DNA of 5,827 nucleotides from Methanobrevibacter sp. (GCA_031289975.1 JAITOM010000026.1:1-5827); one strand, 5' to 3'. Positions 1 through 5,106 are shown, numbered from the stretch's first letter. Notes: generated by a model not told the origin, from the sequence alone. Made by a program: numbers and translations.

Positions 1-1
1 A

Positions 2-205
2 GAAGAATCAAAAAACATAGAAGAATTTCTCATAGAATATAGAAAACACAACCAAGAAACAATAGATTGGAATGCAGTCAGAGCCGACGGTAAACTTGAA
101 GGTTTAAAAGAAGGAGAAAATAGAAAAGAAAAAATCATTATAGAAAATATGAAAAAATATGGTTTATCAGATGAAGAGATAAATAAAATAATAAACAATA
201 AATAG
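2..205 (+). CDS. C-terminal end of Rpn / PD-(D/E)XK nuclease-transposase family protein (partial)
   Basis: An open frame runs in from the left edge and gives 67 codons before TAG at 203-205; the start and the nuclease domain lie outside the window. The visible tail has the pattern typical of the C-terminus of Rpn-type proteins (recombination-promoting nuclease, PDDEXK_2 transposase-like family): a charged helix, then GKLEGLKEGENRKEK, then a short helical module ending KYGLSDEEINKIINNK. In the family this tail follows a PD-(D/E)XK endonuclease fold thought to act on DNA during recombination. No catalytic residues are in view, so activity cannot be judged. The Gly-Lys-Glu-rich linker is the main evidence; the assignment is by pattern, and another protein with the same tail module is possible. 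Confidence 0.6.
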   Translation, partial: EESKNIEEFLIEYRKHNQETIDWNAVRADGKLEGLKEGENRKEKIIIENMKKYGLSDEEINKIINNK

Positions 206-653
206 TTTATTTTATTTGATACTGTAAAAAGGAGTGTGTCAAAAAGATGGGTTCTGAAATTTTTTGGGATATTTCAAATTAGTTGTTAATACTTTATTCT
301 AAATTTTTACTCATGCATCATTGAATATAATATAGTAAAAAAATAATATTAATTAAACTTACAGAATTAAATTATTATCGGATGAAATAATTGATGTTAT
401 CACTTTTTGGTCAGAAGCCAAGATCTTTACAATTGAAAATTAAGAAGGTAGGGTAAAAGTTTAATTACATGTATATGTCCTAAATTTTTTCTGCTAAAAA
501 CTAAGTTTGGATTTCAAATTTCCATCCTCTTTTTATAGTTGGAAACTTGAATTTTGGCAAAATCATTGTTTTAAATTTTCTTTTAAATTTAATTTTTTTT
601 GATTAAATTTCTTATTCTTAAGGAATAATTAAAATAAAACATTTAGATTTTAA
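206..653. other. Long AT-rich stretch without a convincing gene; probable decayed insertion-sequence DNA
   Basis: About 450 bases separate the Rpn-like tail from the transposase-like relic. All frames are broken by frequent stops on both strands and I recognise no protein. At 231-250 the sequence GGAGTGTGTCAAAAAGATGG resembles the outer end of an insertion sequence. Because a transposase-like tail follows at 654-956, the whole stretch could be one degraded element, but no matching right end is visible near 960. A weak hairpin around TTATTCTTAAGGAATAA (near 612-628) is the only clear local symmetry. No RNA gene was seen. Confidence 0.4.
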
Positions 654-956
654 ATTTTCACTACAAAAATAAATGATTATTTAAAAAAGGGTAAATTACC
701 CAAGGTTTTTAAAAAAATCGTTAACCATTTGAATAGAAGGTTTGAAAAGTTAACTACACATACAAGAGAAGAAAATATTGATAAGACTTCCAATAAATGC
801 GAAACTTTTAATAGTTTACCCCAAATTAGACATTTAAAAAAGAATTCTAAGGGTTCTGGATCTTTACTCCGTCGAATAGCATCTATTGTGAAAAATTACG
901 AGTCAAATATTAGAACTTTAAGAAATAGGCACAAATACGAAAATTATCCATGCTAA
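654..956 (+). pseudogene. Decayed transposase C-terminal fragment
   Basis: The frame is open from just after a stop at 651-653 to TAA at 954-956, about 100 codons. It has no ATG and no ribosome site; a TTG at 729 is the only internal start candidate, and the protein-like character begins upstream of it. The translation is basic and contains TSNKCETFNSLPQIRHLKK, followed by SLLRRIASIVKNYESN and RTLRNR. The T-S-N-x-x-E-x-x-N-S pattern resembles the region around the last catalytic Glu of DDE transposases, where a basic helix and a short tail follow. The first two Asp residues and the N-terminal DNA-binding part are absent. I read it as the end of a dead transposase; the family is not identified, and a small orphan gene starting at TTG is the less likely alternative. 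Confidence 0.42.
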
Positions 957-974
957 TTTACACTGCCTTAAATA

Positions 975-982
975 TTAATATA
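975..982 (+). promoter_or_regulatory. Probable TATA box of the DUF366 gene (leaderless placement)
   Basis: TTAATATA is centred 26-27 bases before the ATG at 1005. This is the usual archaeal distance from TATA box to transcription start, so the transcript should begin at or within a few bases of the start codon. There is no Shine-Dalgarno sequence in between, which fits leaderless translation. Confidence 0.45.
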
Positions 983-1004
983 TGATTAAATTGAAATAGA
1001 TTTT

Positions 1005-1595
1005 ATGATAATTCATAAACATTTAGATAATAATTTTGAATATGATGGAAGTCAAATTAATCCTAATTGGGCTTTTAAGACACTTAAAATTAAAGGTTCA
1101 TCTATTATCTCATGGATTGGATCTATGAATATTAAAGATGAAAATTTAAAAGATTATGAAGATCTTGGTTTAGATATAAAATCAAATAATATAATTAATT
1201 GTATTGTTGAACATTTTGATATTCAACCAGGAAATTTAAGAATTGCTTATCTTCGTCAAAGATTACTTGTGATGATTTTAGTTGAAGAACTTTCTAAAAA
1301 AGGAATTAATCCTTTAAGAGATGGGGATGATATTTATGTGGGTAATCATAAGCTCACTGTTTCAATAGCTACCGCATCTTTAAGTTCTACTAAAATACAC
1401 TTAGGTATTAATCTAACCGATGATGGAAGTCCGAATAATGTGGATGTAATTGGACTTTATCAATTAAAGGATAAAAAGGAAAATAGCTATTTTAATCAGA
1501 ATAACATAGTTAAATTTATTAATAAGTTTGTAAATAATTATATTGATGAATTAAATAGTATTGAATTAGATATTAGTAAAACAAGTGTATTTTAA
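1005..1595 (+). CDS. DUF366 family protein
   Basis: This encodes 196 residues and matches my recollection of the DUF366 family, found mainly in archaea, over its whole length. Family-like blocks are the N-terminal DGSQINPNWAF (14-24), the GNLRIAYLRQRLLV stretch (76-89), the LRDGDDIYVGNHKLTVSIA segment (104-122), IHLGIN (131-136) and a C-terminal NNVDVIGLYQL (144-154). The many conserved polar residues (Arg79, Arg84, Arg86, Asp108-Asp109, His132) suggest a ligand or catalytic site. The role is unknown; I recall a solved archaeal homologue with a fold like class II aminoacyl-tRNA synthetases and biotin ligases, so acyl- or nucleotide-ligand binding is a reasonable guess only. The ATG at 1005 is chosen because the N-terminus is complete and a TATA box sits about 26 bases upstream; no ribosome site is seen. 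The gene stands alone, between a transposase relic and a TnpB relic. Confidence 0.85.
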   Translation: MIIHKHLDNNFEYDGSQINPNWAFKTLKIKGSSIISWIGSMNIKDENLKDYEDLGLDIKSNNIINCIVEHFDIQPGNLRIAYLRQRLLVMILVEELSKKGINPLRDGDDIYVGNHKLTVSIATASLSSTKIHLGINLTDDGSPNNVDVIGLYQLKDKKENSYFNQNNIVKFINKFVNNYIDELNSIELDISKTSVF

Positions 1596-1626
1596 CTATT
1601 TGTTTATATTTAACTATTTGTTTATA
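1591..1626 (+). repeat. Two exact tandem copies of an 18-base unit over the DUF366 stop codon
   Basis: TTTAACTATTTGTTTATA occurs at 1591-1608 and again at 1609-1626 without a mismatch. The TAA stop of the DUF366 gene (1593-1595) lies in the first copy. The T-rich units may serve as the U-tract terminator of this gene; perfect identity suggests a recent duplication. Confidence 0.85.
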
Positions 1627-1640
1627 TTTTTATTATTTAG

Positions 1641-1663
1641 AATTTGGGCAGCAAACCCAAATT
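1641..1663 (+). other. Perfect 8-bp hairpin between DUF366 and the TnpB relic
   Basis: AATTTGGG (1641-1648) pairs with CCCAAATT (1656-1663) around a seven-base loop. It touches the first codons of the TnpB relic. It could be a terminator stem for the DUF366 transcript. It could instead be the left-end hairpin that IS200/IS605 transposases recognise, brought next to the tnpB 3' end by an internal deletion. No poly-T follows the stem, which weakens the terminator reading. Confidence 0.5.
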
Positions 1664-1664
1664 G

Positions 1665-1906
1665 ATGAAAAAATCTAGTCGTTGGTTTCCTTCTTCTAAA
1701 ACTTGTAGTGTATGCGGTACCAAGTTAAAACAATTAAAACTATCTAATCGTGTTTTTGCTTGTCCTAATTGTGATTTTGTAATGGTTGTGATTTCAATGC
1801 TGCTCTGAACATTGTACGGTATGGAATGTCGGAATTAAAGCTTTCTCCCATAGAGTTACCCATAGGAGACTCTGGAAAAGAATCCACAACATCCTTAAGA
1901 TCGTAG
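1665..1906 (+). pseudogene. tnpB: Relic of IS200/IS605-type TnpB, C-terminal zinc ribbon and RuvC-III region, frameshifted
   Basis: Only the last 80 or so codons of a roughly 400-residue protein remain. From 1665 the frame reads SRWFPSSKTCSVCG, then LKLSNRVFACPNCDFVM. This is the TnpB/OrfB zinc ribbon with both Cys pairs intact (CSVC and CPNC). The expected continuation is an R-D-x-N-A-A-x-N motif that carries the last RuvC Asp. Here the first frame runs to a TGA at 1806-1808, while the family motif resumes one frame over as CDFNAALNIV from 1787 and continues to TAG at 1904-1906. The arrangement fits loss of one base near 1784-1790, where an ATG-GAT-CGT-GAT-like string is expected. TnpB is an RNA-guided nuclease made by these elements; this copy cannot make an active protein. 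No TnpA (Y1 transposase) is present. A weak TTTTGT/ACAAAA stem at 1923-1940 may mark the right end. Confidence 0.85.
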
Positions 1907-1977
1907 AGGTTCAAAGGTTTAATTTTGTATTAACACAAAAAAATTTAATAGCTAAATAAATATAAATCTTTAATTAG

Positions 1978-2013
1978 TAAATTATAATAATCTTTAAAAT
2001 AAATTATAATAAT
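1978..2013 (+). repeat. 14-base direct repeat at a 22-base period, next to MITE copy A
   Basis: TAAATTATAATAAT occurs at 1978-1991 and again at 2000-2013, ending directly at the left border of the MITE-like element. It looks like a short local duplication of a 22-base unit, not a target-site duplication, because nothing matching it follows the right border. Confidence 0.6.
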
Positions 2014-2014
2014 G

Positions 2015-2217
2015 TAGTGGTTTTGATAAAGTTCTTAATAAATAACTTTTTTAAAAATAAATATTATTAAAATATATTTATTTAAAATTAGTTATATTAA
2101 TTAAAATAAATTTATATCATTTAAAATTATAGATTTTTATAAATTAATATTTAAAATTAAATAATTTAATAAAGAAAATTATCATCCAAAATTTAAGAAC
2201 TTTTCCAAAGTGACTAT
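2015..2217 (+). mobile_element. MITE-like element, copy A (about 203 bases)
   Basis: The ends are imperfect inverted repeats. The left end is TAGTGGTTTTGATAAAG followed by TTCTTAA. The right end, read on the minus strand, is TATAGTCACTTTGGAAAAGT followed by TCTTAA. The interior is almost pure A and T and has no reading frame. The reverse complement of 5355-5619 matches this copy along its full length at about 90% identity by eye, apart from a 60-base expansion in that other copy. Length, inverted ends and absence of coding capacity define a non-autonomous, MITE-like element. ISM1 of Methanobrevibacter smithii, with inverted ends of about 29 bases and 8-bp target duplications as I recall, is a candidate source of transposase, but I cannot compare the end sequences. 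No clear target duplication is visible. Confidence 0.75.
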
Positions 2218-2331
2218 AATTATATTTTTATAAATGAAATAGTATTATAATAAGAAAATTATTGTTTAGCAAATAATATTAATATAAAATATTAAATGAA
2301 TATGAATTATTAAATTGTGTTCAGGGATATA
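2218..2331 (+). promoter_or_regulatory. Upstream region of the CBS-ParB gene, with the ribosome site that decides its start
   Basis: The gap between MITE copy A and the gene must hold the promoter, unless transcription starts inside the element. An A/T-only AATATAAAA at about 2280-2288 is a plausible TATA box, but the composition gives many look-alikes. AGGGAT at 2323-2328 lies three bases before ATG 2332 and is the only Shine-Dalgarno-like sequence here. The in-frame GTG at 2317 has none. This favours ATG 2332. Confidence 0.4.
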
Positions 2332-3156
2332 ATGAGTGGAAAATCTATAGTAAAAGATTATATGACTAAAAATGTTATAAGTGTACATCCAGAAACTTCT
2401 AACAATGAAATAATAAAGATTATGAGAGAGACTGGGCATGATGGCTTCCCAGTAGTTAATGAAAATGATGAAATAGCTGGTTTTATAACATCATTTGATT
2501 TTATATTAAAAGACTGGACAGATTTAGTGAAAGATATTATGTCTACTAATGTTGTTGTGGCTCAAGAAGACATGTCAATTAATGATACATCAAGAGTAAT
2601 GTTTAGAAATGGAGTATCAAGGCTTCCAATAGTTGATAGGGATGGAAAGTTAAAAGGAATTATTACAAATACTGATATGGTTCGTTCACATATTGAAAGA
2701 ACTACACCTAATAAAGTTAAATCATTTAAAGAAACATTAGAACAATTATATTCTATTAAAACTTCGTTAAAACGAATGAAAGTTAAAGTAGAAAATTTAA
2801 GACCAACACAAGATAAAATTTATGCTGATGAATTAGAAGGAAGAGAATACGAATTAAAAAAAGGATTAGCAGAACCTGTCATTGTTGCTAAAACTGGAAA
2901 CAGATGGATTCTCATTGATGGACATCATAGAGCAATAGCATCCATAAATTTAAAACATGAAGAAATTGATGCTTATGTAATTGACTTAAATAAAAATGTC
3001 AGATTGGGAATGGAAAAAACAGCTGATAAAAGTGGAGTTTACACATTTGATGATATAAAAATTATTGATGATGACCAACATCCATTAATAGGCATTACAG
3101 AAAGTATTAAAAAAGGAAATAATAAAAAAAAGCTTGATGATCTTACAAAAAAATAA
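2332..3156 (+). CDS. Tandem CBS domain protein with C-terminal ParB-like domain
   Basis: With ATG 2332 the protein has 274 residues; an in-frame GTG at 2317 would add five (numbers below count from the GTG). CBS domain 1 covers about 11-65 (VKDYMTKNVISV, then DGFPVVNENDEIAGFIT). CBS domain 2 covers about 70-127 (VKDIMSTNVVVA, then SRLPIVDRDGKLKGIIT). CBS pairs usually bind adenosine ligands such as AMP, ATP or S-adenosylmethionine and regulate an attached domain. After a basic linker, residues about 160-225 form a ParB/sulfiredoxin-like domain with VENLRPTQDKIY, GLAEPVIVAKTGNRWILIDGHHR split across 183-205, and AIASI. The IDGHHR motif at 200-205 is the nucleotide-binding signature of this fold. 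No helix-turn-helix of true partition ParB is evident, so chromosome partitioning is unlikely. A ligand-regulated small-molecule kinase or nuclease is possible; the function is not known. The C-terminus is Lys-rich. Confidence 0.88.
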   Translation: MSGKSIVKDYMTKNVISVHPETSNNEIIKIMRETGHDGFPVVNENDEIAGFITSFDFILKDWTDLVKDIMSTNVVVAQEDMSINDTSRVMFRNGVSRLPIVDRDGKLKGIITNTDMVRSHIERTTPNKVKSFKETLEQLYSIKTSLKRMKVKVENLRPTQDKIYADELEGREYELKKGLAEPVIVAKTGNRWILIDGHHRAIASINLKHEEIDAYVIDLNKNVRLGMEKTADKSGVYTFDDIKIIDDDQHPLIGITESIKKGNNKKKLDDLTKK

Positions 3157-3180
3157 ACACCATTAATTTAATAAATTTTT

Positions 3181-3188
3181 TATAAAAG
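3181..3188 (+). promoter_or_regulatory. Possible TATA box for hisE
   Basis: TATAAAAG, preceded by a T-run at 3176-3181, would place the transcript start near 3208 and give a leader of about 45 bases. The T-run could also end the preceding CBS-ParB transcript. The leader holds a small palindrome, TTGAT (3211-3215) pairing with ATCAA (3222-3226), whose role is unknown. Confidence 0.35.
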
Positions 3189-3254
3189 TAGATAATTTGA
3201 TGTTTAATTTTTGATTAGCTGATCAATTAATGAAAAGTAAATTGATGATTAATT

Positions 3255-3545
3255 ATGGGGAATGAAAATATAATTACAGAAGTTTATGAAACTTTAAAAA
3301 GTCGTAGAGATTATCCTATTGAGTCTTATACCTCGAAGTTAATGAAGGATACCGATAAATTAGCAGAAGATAAGATATTAGAAAAAATAGGTGAGGAAGC
3401 TACCGAAGTCATAATAGCATCGAAAAATAATGAAAACTTAATTGAAGAATCTGTTGATTTAATCTTTCATAACTTAATTCTTTTAGTCTATAAAGGCATT
3501 GAATTAGAAGATCTTTTAAATGAATTTAAAAAAAGAAGAAAATAA
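3255..3545 (+). CDS. hisE: Phosphoribosyl-ATP pyrophosphatase (HisE)
   Basis: This 96-residue protein hydrolyses phosphoribosyl-ATP to phosphoribosyl-AMP and pyrophosphate, the second step of histidine biosynthesis (EC 3.6.1.31), in the cytosol. It is the usual length for a stand-alone archaeal HisE; in many bacteria the domain is fused to HisI. It belongs to the all-alpha MazG-like pyrophosphatase group. The Mg-binding signature is present: KIGEEATEVIIA at 44-55 (Glu47, Glu48, Glu51), followed by EESVDLIFHNLILL at 64-77 (Glu64/Glu65, Asp68). The C-terminal GIELEDLLNEFKKRR is also typical. ATG 3255 gives the family N-terminus; only a weak TGAT-type ribosome site precedes it. No other his gene is adjacent, which fits the scattered his genes of methanogens, and gaps of about 100 bases on both sides suggest its own transcript. 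Confidence 0.93.
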   Translation: MGNENIITEVYETLKSRRDYPIESYTSKLMKDTDKLAEDKILEKIGEEATEVIIASKNNENLIEESVDLIFHNLILLVYKGIELEDLLNEFKKRRK

Positions 3546-3583
3546 GAACTTTATGGCTTAATGTTTTACAAAAAGGTGAAGTA

Positions 3584-3592
3584 TTTATATAA
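3584..3592 (+). promoter_or_regulatory. TATA box of the coiled-coil protein gene
   Basis: TTTATATAA is a near-consensus archaeal TATA box, preceded by a purine-rich AAAAGGTGAAG that could act as the TFB recognition element. Transcription would start near 3612, leaving a leader of about 45 bases that contains the ribosome site AGGTG (3647-3651), seven bases before ATG 3659. Confidence 0.55.
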
Positions 3593-3658
3593 TGAAGATA
3601 TTAAATTATATTAAGAAAAACTTGTTAAAATGGAACTTATTATGATAGGTGTTGAGTA

Positions 3659-4114
3659 ATGGATACAAAGATTAATAAAAATACTAATGATTGTAAAAAC
3701 GATGATAAAGATGATTTAAAATTGATTCTTGCTGAGATAACTAAAATCAATCATAGAATTGACAACCTTGAAAATAATCATTTTTACCATTTACAACATG
3801 ATTTTAAAGAGTTAAGAAAAGACATGGAGAAAGAATTCAGTGTTGTTAATGATAAATTCAGTGTTGTTAATGATAAAATTGTTGATATTAAAACTGATAT
3901 AAAAAATATCTATAACATAATGGATAATCAAAATAATGAGATTAATAATAAATTTATTGATCAAAATAATGAGATTAATAATAAATTCACTAATCAAACC
4001 AATGAGATTAATAACCTTAAAACTGAAATTCATGGTGTTAAATCACAGTTATATATAATAATACCAATTATAGTTGCTTTACTTGCTTTAATAATAGGAT
4101 TATATTTTAAATAA
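3659..4114 (+). CDS. Small tail-anchored coiled-coil membrane protein of unknown function
   Basis: The 151-residue product has three parts. Residues 1-22 are charged and Asn/Asp/Lys-rich. Residues about 20-128 are heptad- and hendecad-like and predict a long coiled coil. Residues 131-150 (LYIIIPIIVALLALIIGLYF) form one transmembrane helix, with a single Lys after it. No signal peptide is seen, so the expected topology is a cytoplasmic rod anchored at its C-terminus. Internal repeats are visible: FSVVNDK twice (60-66, 67-73) and an 11-residue unit three times (91-101, 102-112, 113-123, pattern Q-N-N-E-I-N-N-K-F). The layout recalls small phage or accessory membrane proteins with a coiled coil and one membrane helix, but no family is recognised. 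The start is supported by AGGTG at 3647-3651 and a good TATA box at 3584. The gene has its own promoter and converges on the DtxR gene. Confidence 0.8.
   Translation: MDTKINKNTNDCKNDDKDDLKLILAEITKINHRIDNLENNHFYHLQHDFKELRKDMEKEFSVVNDKFSVVNDKIVDIKTDIKNIYNIMDNQNNEINNKFIDQNNEINNKFTNQTNEINNLKTEIHGVKSQLYIIIPIIVALLALIIGLYFK
3836..3877 (+). repeat. Exact 21-base tandem duplication inside the coiled-coil gene
   Basis: A 21-base unit beginning TTCAGTGTTG occurs at 3836-3856 and 3857-3877 with no mismatch. It encodes seven residues, one heptad (FSVVNDK), so the coiled-coil register is kept. Confidence 0.9.
3927..4018 (+). repeat. 33-base repeat, three copies, inside the coiled-coil gene
   Basis: Copies begin at 3927, 3960 and 3993, each with an ATCAAAATAATGAG-like start. 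The first two are nearly identical and the third is diverged and incomplete. Each encodes 11 residues, a hendecad, which is compatible with a continuous coiled coil that has lengthened by duplication. Confidence 0.85.
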
Positions 4115-4169
4115 AAACAGTACTGTAAAAAGAGAATGGATTTTTGCAATTGTGGATGCTCAAGGTTTT

Positions 4170-4201
4170 TTTGAAATTAGTCCTAAAAATTAGATTTCAA
4201 A
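4170..4201. terminator. Hairpin between convergent genes, possible terminator
   Basis: TTTGAAAT (4170-4177) pairs with ATTTCAAA (4194-4201), and an inner CTAA/TTAG can extend the stem. It fills the space just before the stop of the minus-strand DtxR gene and follows the plus-strand gene by about 55 bases. A run of T at 4166-4172 would serve the plus-strand transcript. Archaeal termination depends mostly on U-tracts, so the stem may be secondary. Confidence 0.45.
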
Positions 4202-4202
4202 A

Positions 4203-4919
4203 TTATTCTGGATCTACTTTAATAAAAATATTGTTTGATATTTCTGGTGTTATTTCTATTTCCTCTCCATTTACATTAACCTTAATAGTGTTATTTTCAT
4301 TGACCTTATTTTCAAGATGAATTTTAGATCCAATAGCAATATTCCAAGTTATGAGTTTAGGAAGTATTGTTGAATCGCCACGAATAAAGGCTACTTCTCC
4401 TTTATCATTTTCTAATAGCTGAGAGATAGGAATTAAGTTATGATTTCTAGCCCCAATTTCAATAATTTCTTCATTGCTCTGACATTCCTCACAGTTACTA
4501 AAATTAAAATCACAAGCAGGGATTAATTTACCATCAGGACATATATCTGGATGTTCTAATATTAAACACATTGCTCTTTCAGCTTCATCAGAAAGACTAT
4601 GTTCCATTTTACATGCTTCTTCATGAAGATTTTTATCTGTAATATTTAAAACATTTGATAAAAACTTTTCAAGAATTCTATGTTTTCTTGTTATTTTTCT
4701 TGCAATTTTTAGACCCTTGTTTGTTAAAATAGCTCCTTTATAAGGTTCATAATCAATATATTTATTTAAAGCTAATTTTTTAAGCATTCCTGTAACACTA
4801 CCTGGAGCTATTCCTAAAACCTTTGAGATTTTAGTTGTAGAAACATGTTTATCTTTATTTCCATAACGATATAAAACTTCTAAATACTCTTCGATATTTT
4901 CACTTAATTTATTATCCAT
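4203..4919 (-). CDS. DtxR/MntR-family metal-dependent transcriptional regulator with FeoA-type C-terminal domain
   Basis: The 238-residue protein is the full three-domain form. Residues about 6-68 are the winged helix, with the recognition region ISKVLGIAPGSVTGMLKKL. Residues about 70-125 are the metal-binding and dimerisation domain, and about 160-238 is an SH3-like FeoA domain. By comparison with DtxR the metal ligands are present: His80 and Glu84 for one site, and Cys103, Glu106 and His107 in HEEACKMEH, with His99. Cys rather than Met at 103 fits an iron-sensing DtxR/IdeR-like protein more than a manganese-sensing MntR. Between the domains lies an unusual Cys group (Cys127, Cys136, Cys143, Cys146). 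In the family the metal-loaded dimer represses uptake genes; targets here are unknown and no transporter is adjacent. ATG 4919 is set by GGTGA four bases upstream. Tandem repeats over this region suggest autoregulation. Confidence 0.93.
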   Translation of the reverse strand: MDNKLSENIEEYLEVLYRYGNKDKHVSTTKISKVLGIAPGSVTGMLKKLALNKYIDYEPYKGAILTNKGLKIARKITRKHRILEKFLSNVLNITDKNLHEEACKMEHSLSDEAERAMCLILEHPDICPDGKLIPACDFNFSNCEECQSNEEIIEIGARNHNLIPISQLLENDKGEVAFIRGDSTILPKLITWNIAIGSKIHLENKVNENNTIKVNVNGEEIEITPEISNNIFIKVDPE

Positions 4920-4926
4920 TAATTCA

Positions 4927-4956
4927 CCAATTAATTAACTTCCAATTAATTAACTT
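4927..4956 (-). promoter_or_regulatory. Two tandem 15-base repeats overlapping the ribosome site of the DtxR gene: candidate operator
   Basis: CCAATTAATTAACTT occurs at 4927-4941 and 4942-4956 with no mismatch. Each holds the palindromic core TTAATTAA. The first copy overlaps the GGTGA ribosome site (4924-4928), and the pair lies just downstream of the expected transcript start. Tandem palindromic cores at a constant 15-base spacing beside a repressor gene are what an autoregulatory operator would look like. The sequence does not match the classical TTAGG-type DtxR box, so binding is inferred from position and symmetry only. Confidence 0.5.
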
Positions 4957-4982
4957 ATTAATTTAGATGATATAATCAGCTA

Positions 4983-4990
4983 AATTTATA
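4983..4990 (-). promoter_or_regulatory. Possible TATA box of the DtxR gene
   Basis: On the minus strand this reads TATAAATT, which would start transcription near 4958-4962 and give a leader of about 40 bases covering both operator-like repeats. A second candidate, TTATATCA at about 4967-4976, is closer to the gene and cannot be excluded. Confidence 0.4.
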
Positions 4991-5025
4991 ATAATCATTG
5001 GAGAGAAATGATTTAAGTAATGATT

Positions 5026-5060
5026 TTTATAAAAGTTATTACATTAATTACTTTTATAAA
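5026..5060. repeat. Perfect 11-bp inverted repeat upstream of the DtxR gene
   Basis: TTTATAAAAGT (5026-5036) is matched by ACTTTTATAAA (5050-5060) around a 13-base spacer. A second, smaller hairpin lies beside it: AATCATT (4993-4999) with AATGATT (5007-5013). Both are upstream of the proposed TATA box. They may be binding sites or a terminator for whatever lies to the right; nothing in the sequence decides between these. Confidence 0.6.
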
Positions 5061-5068
5061 TTAATTAA

Positions 5069-5106
5069 AACTTTGTAGAATTAAATTAACTTTGTAGAAT
5101 TAAATT
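5069..5106 (+). repeat. Exact 19-base tandem duplication abutting MITE element C
   Basis: AACTTTGTAGAATTAAATT occurs at 5069-5087 and 5088-5106 with no mismatch. The second copy ends exactly where the short MITE-like element starts. Confidence 0.88.

Noticed and set aside
2317..2331. GTG start for the CBS-ParB gene
   Set aside because: No ribosome site precedes it, whereas ATG 2332 has AGGGAT just upstream; the five extra residues are not part of the CBS domain.
3230..3265. Tiny open frame of 11 codons overlapping the hisE start, as a leader peptide
   Set aside because: No ribosome site, no His codons and no attenuator-like structure; chance is sufficient in such A/T-rich DNA.
3812..4033. 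Minus-strand open frame of 73 codons opposite the coiled-coil gene
   Set aside because: It is an Ile/Asn-rich shadow of the repeats of the plus-strand gene, with no ribosome site and no recognisable protein.
4136..4174. Twelve-codon frame with three Cys (C-N-C-G-C) after the coiled-coil gene
   Set aside because: Too short to support, the ribosome site is weak, and it overlaps the T-run expected to end transcription.
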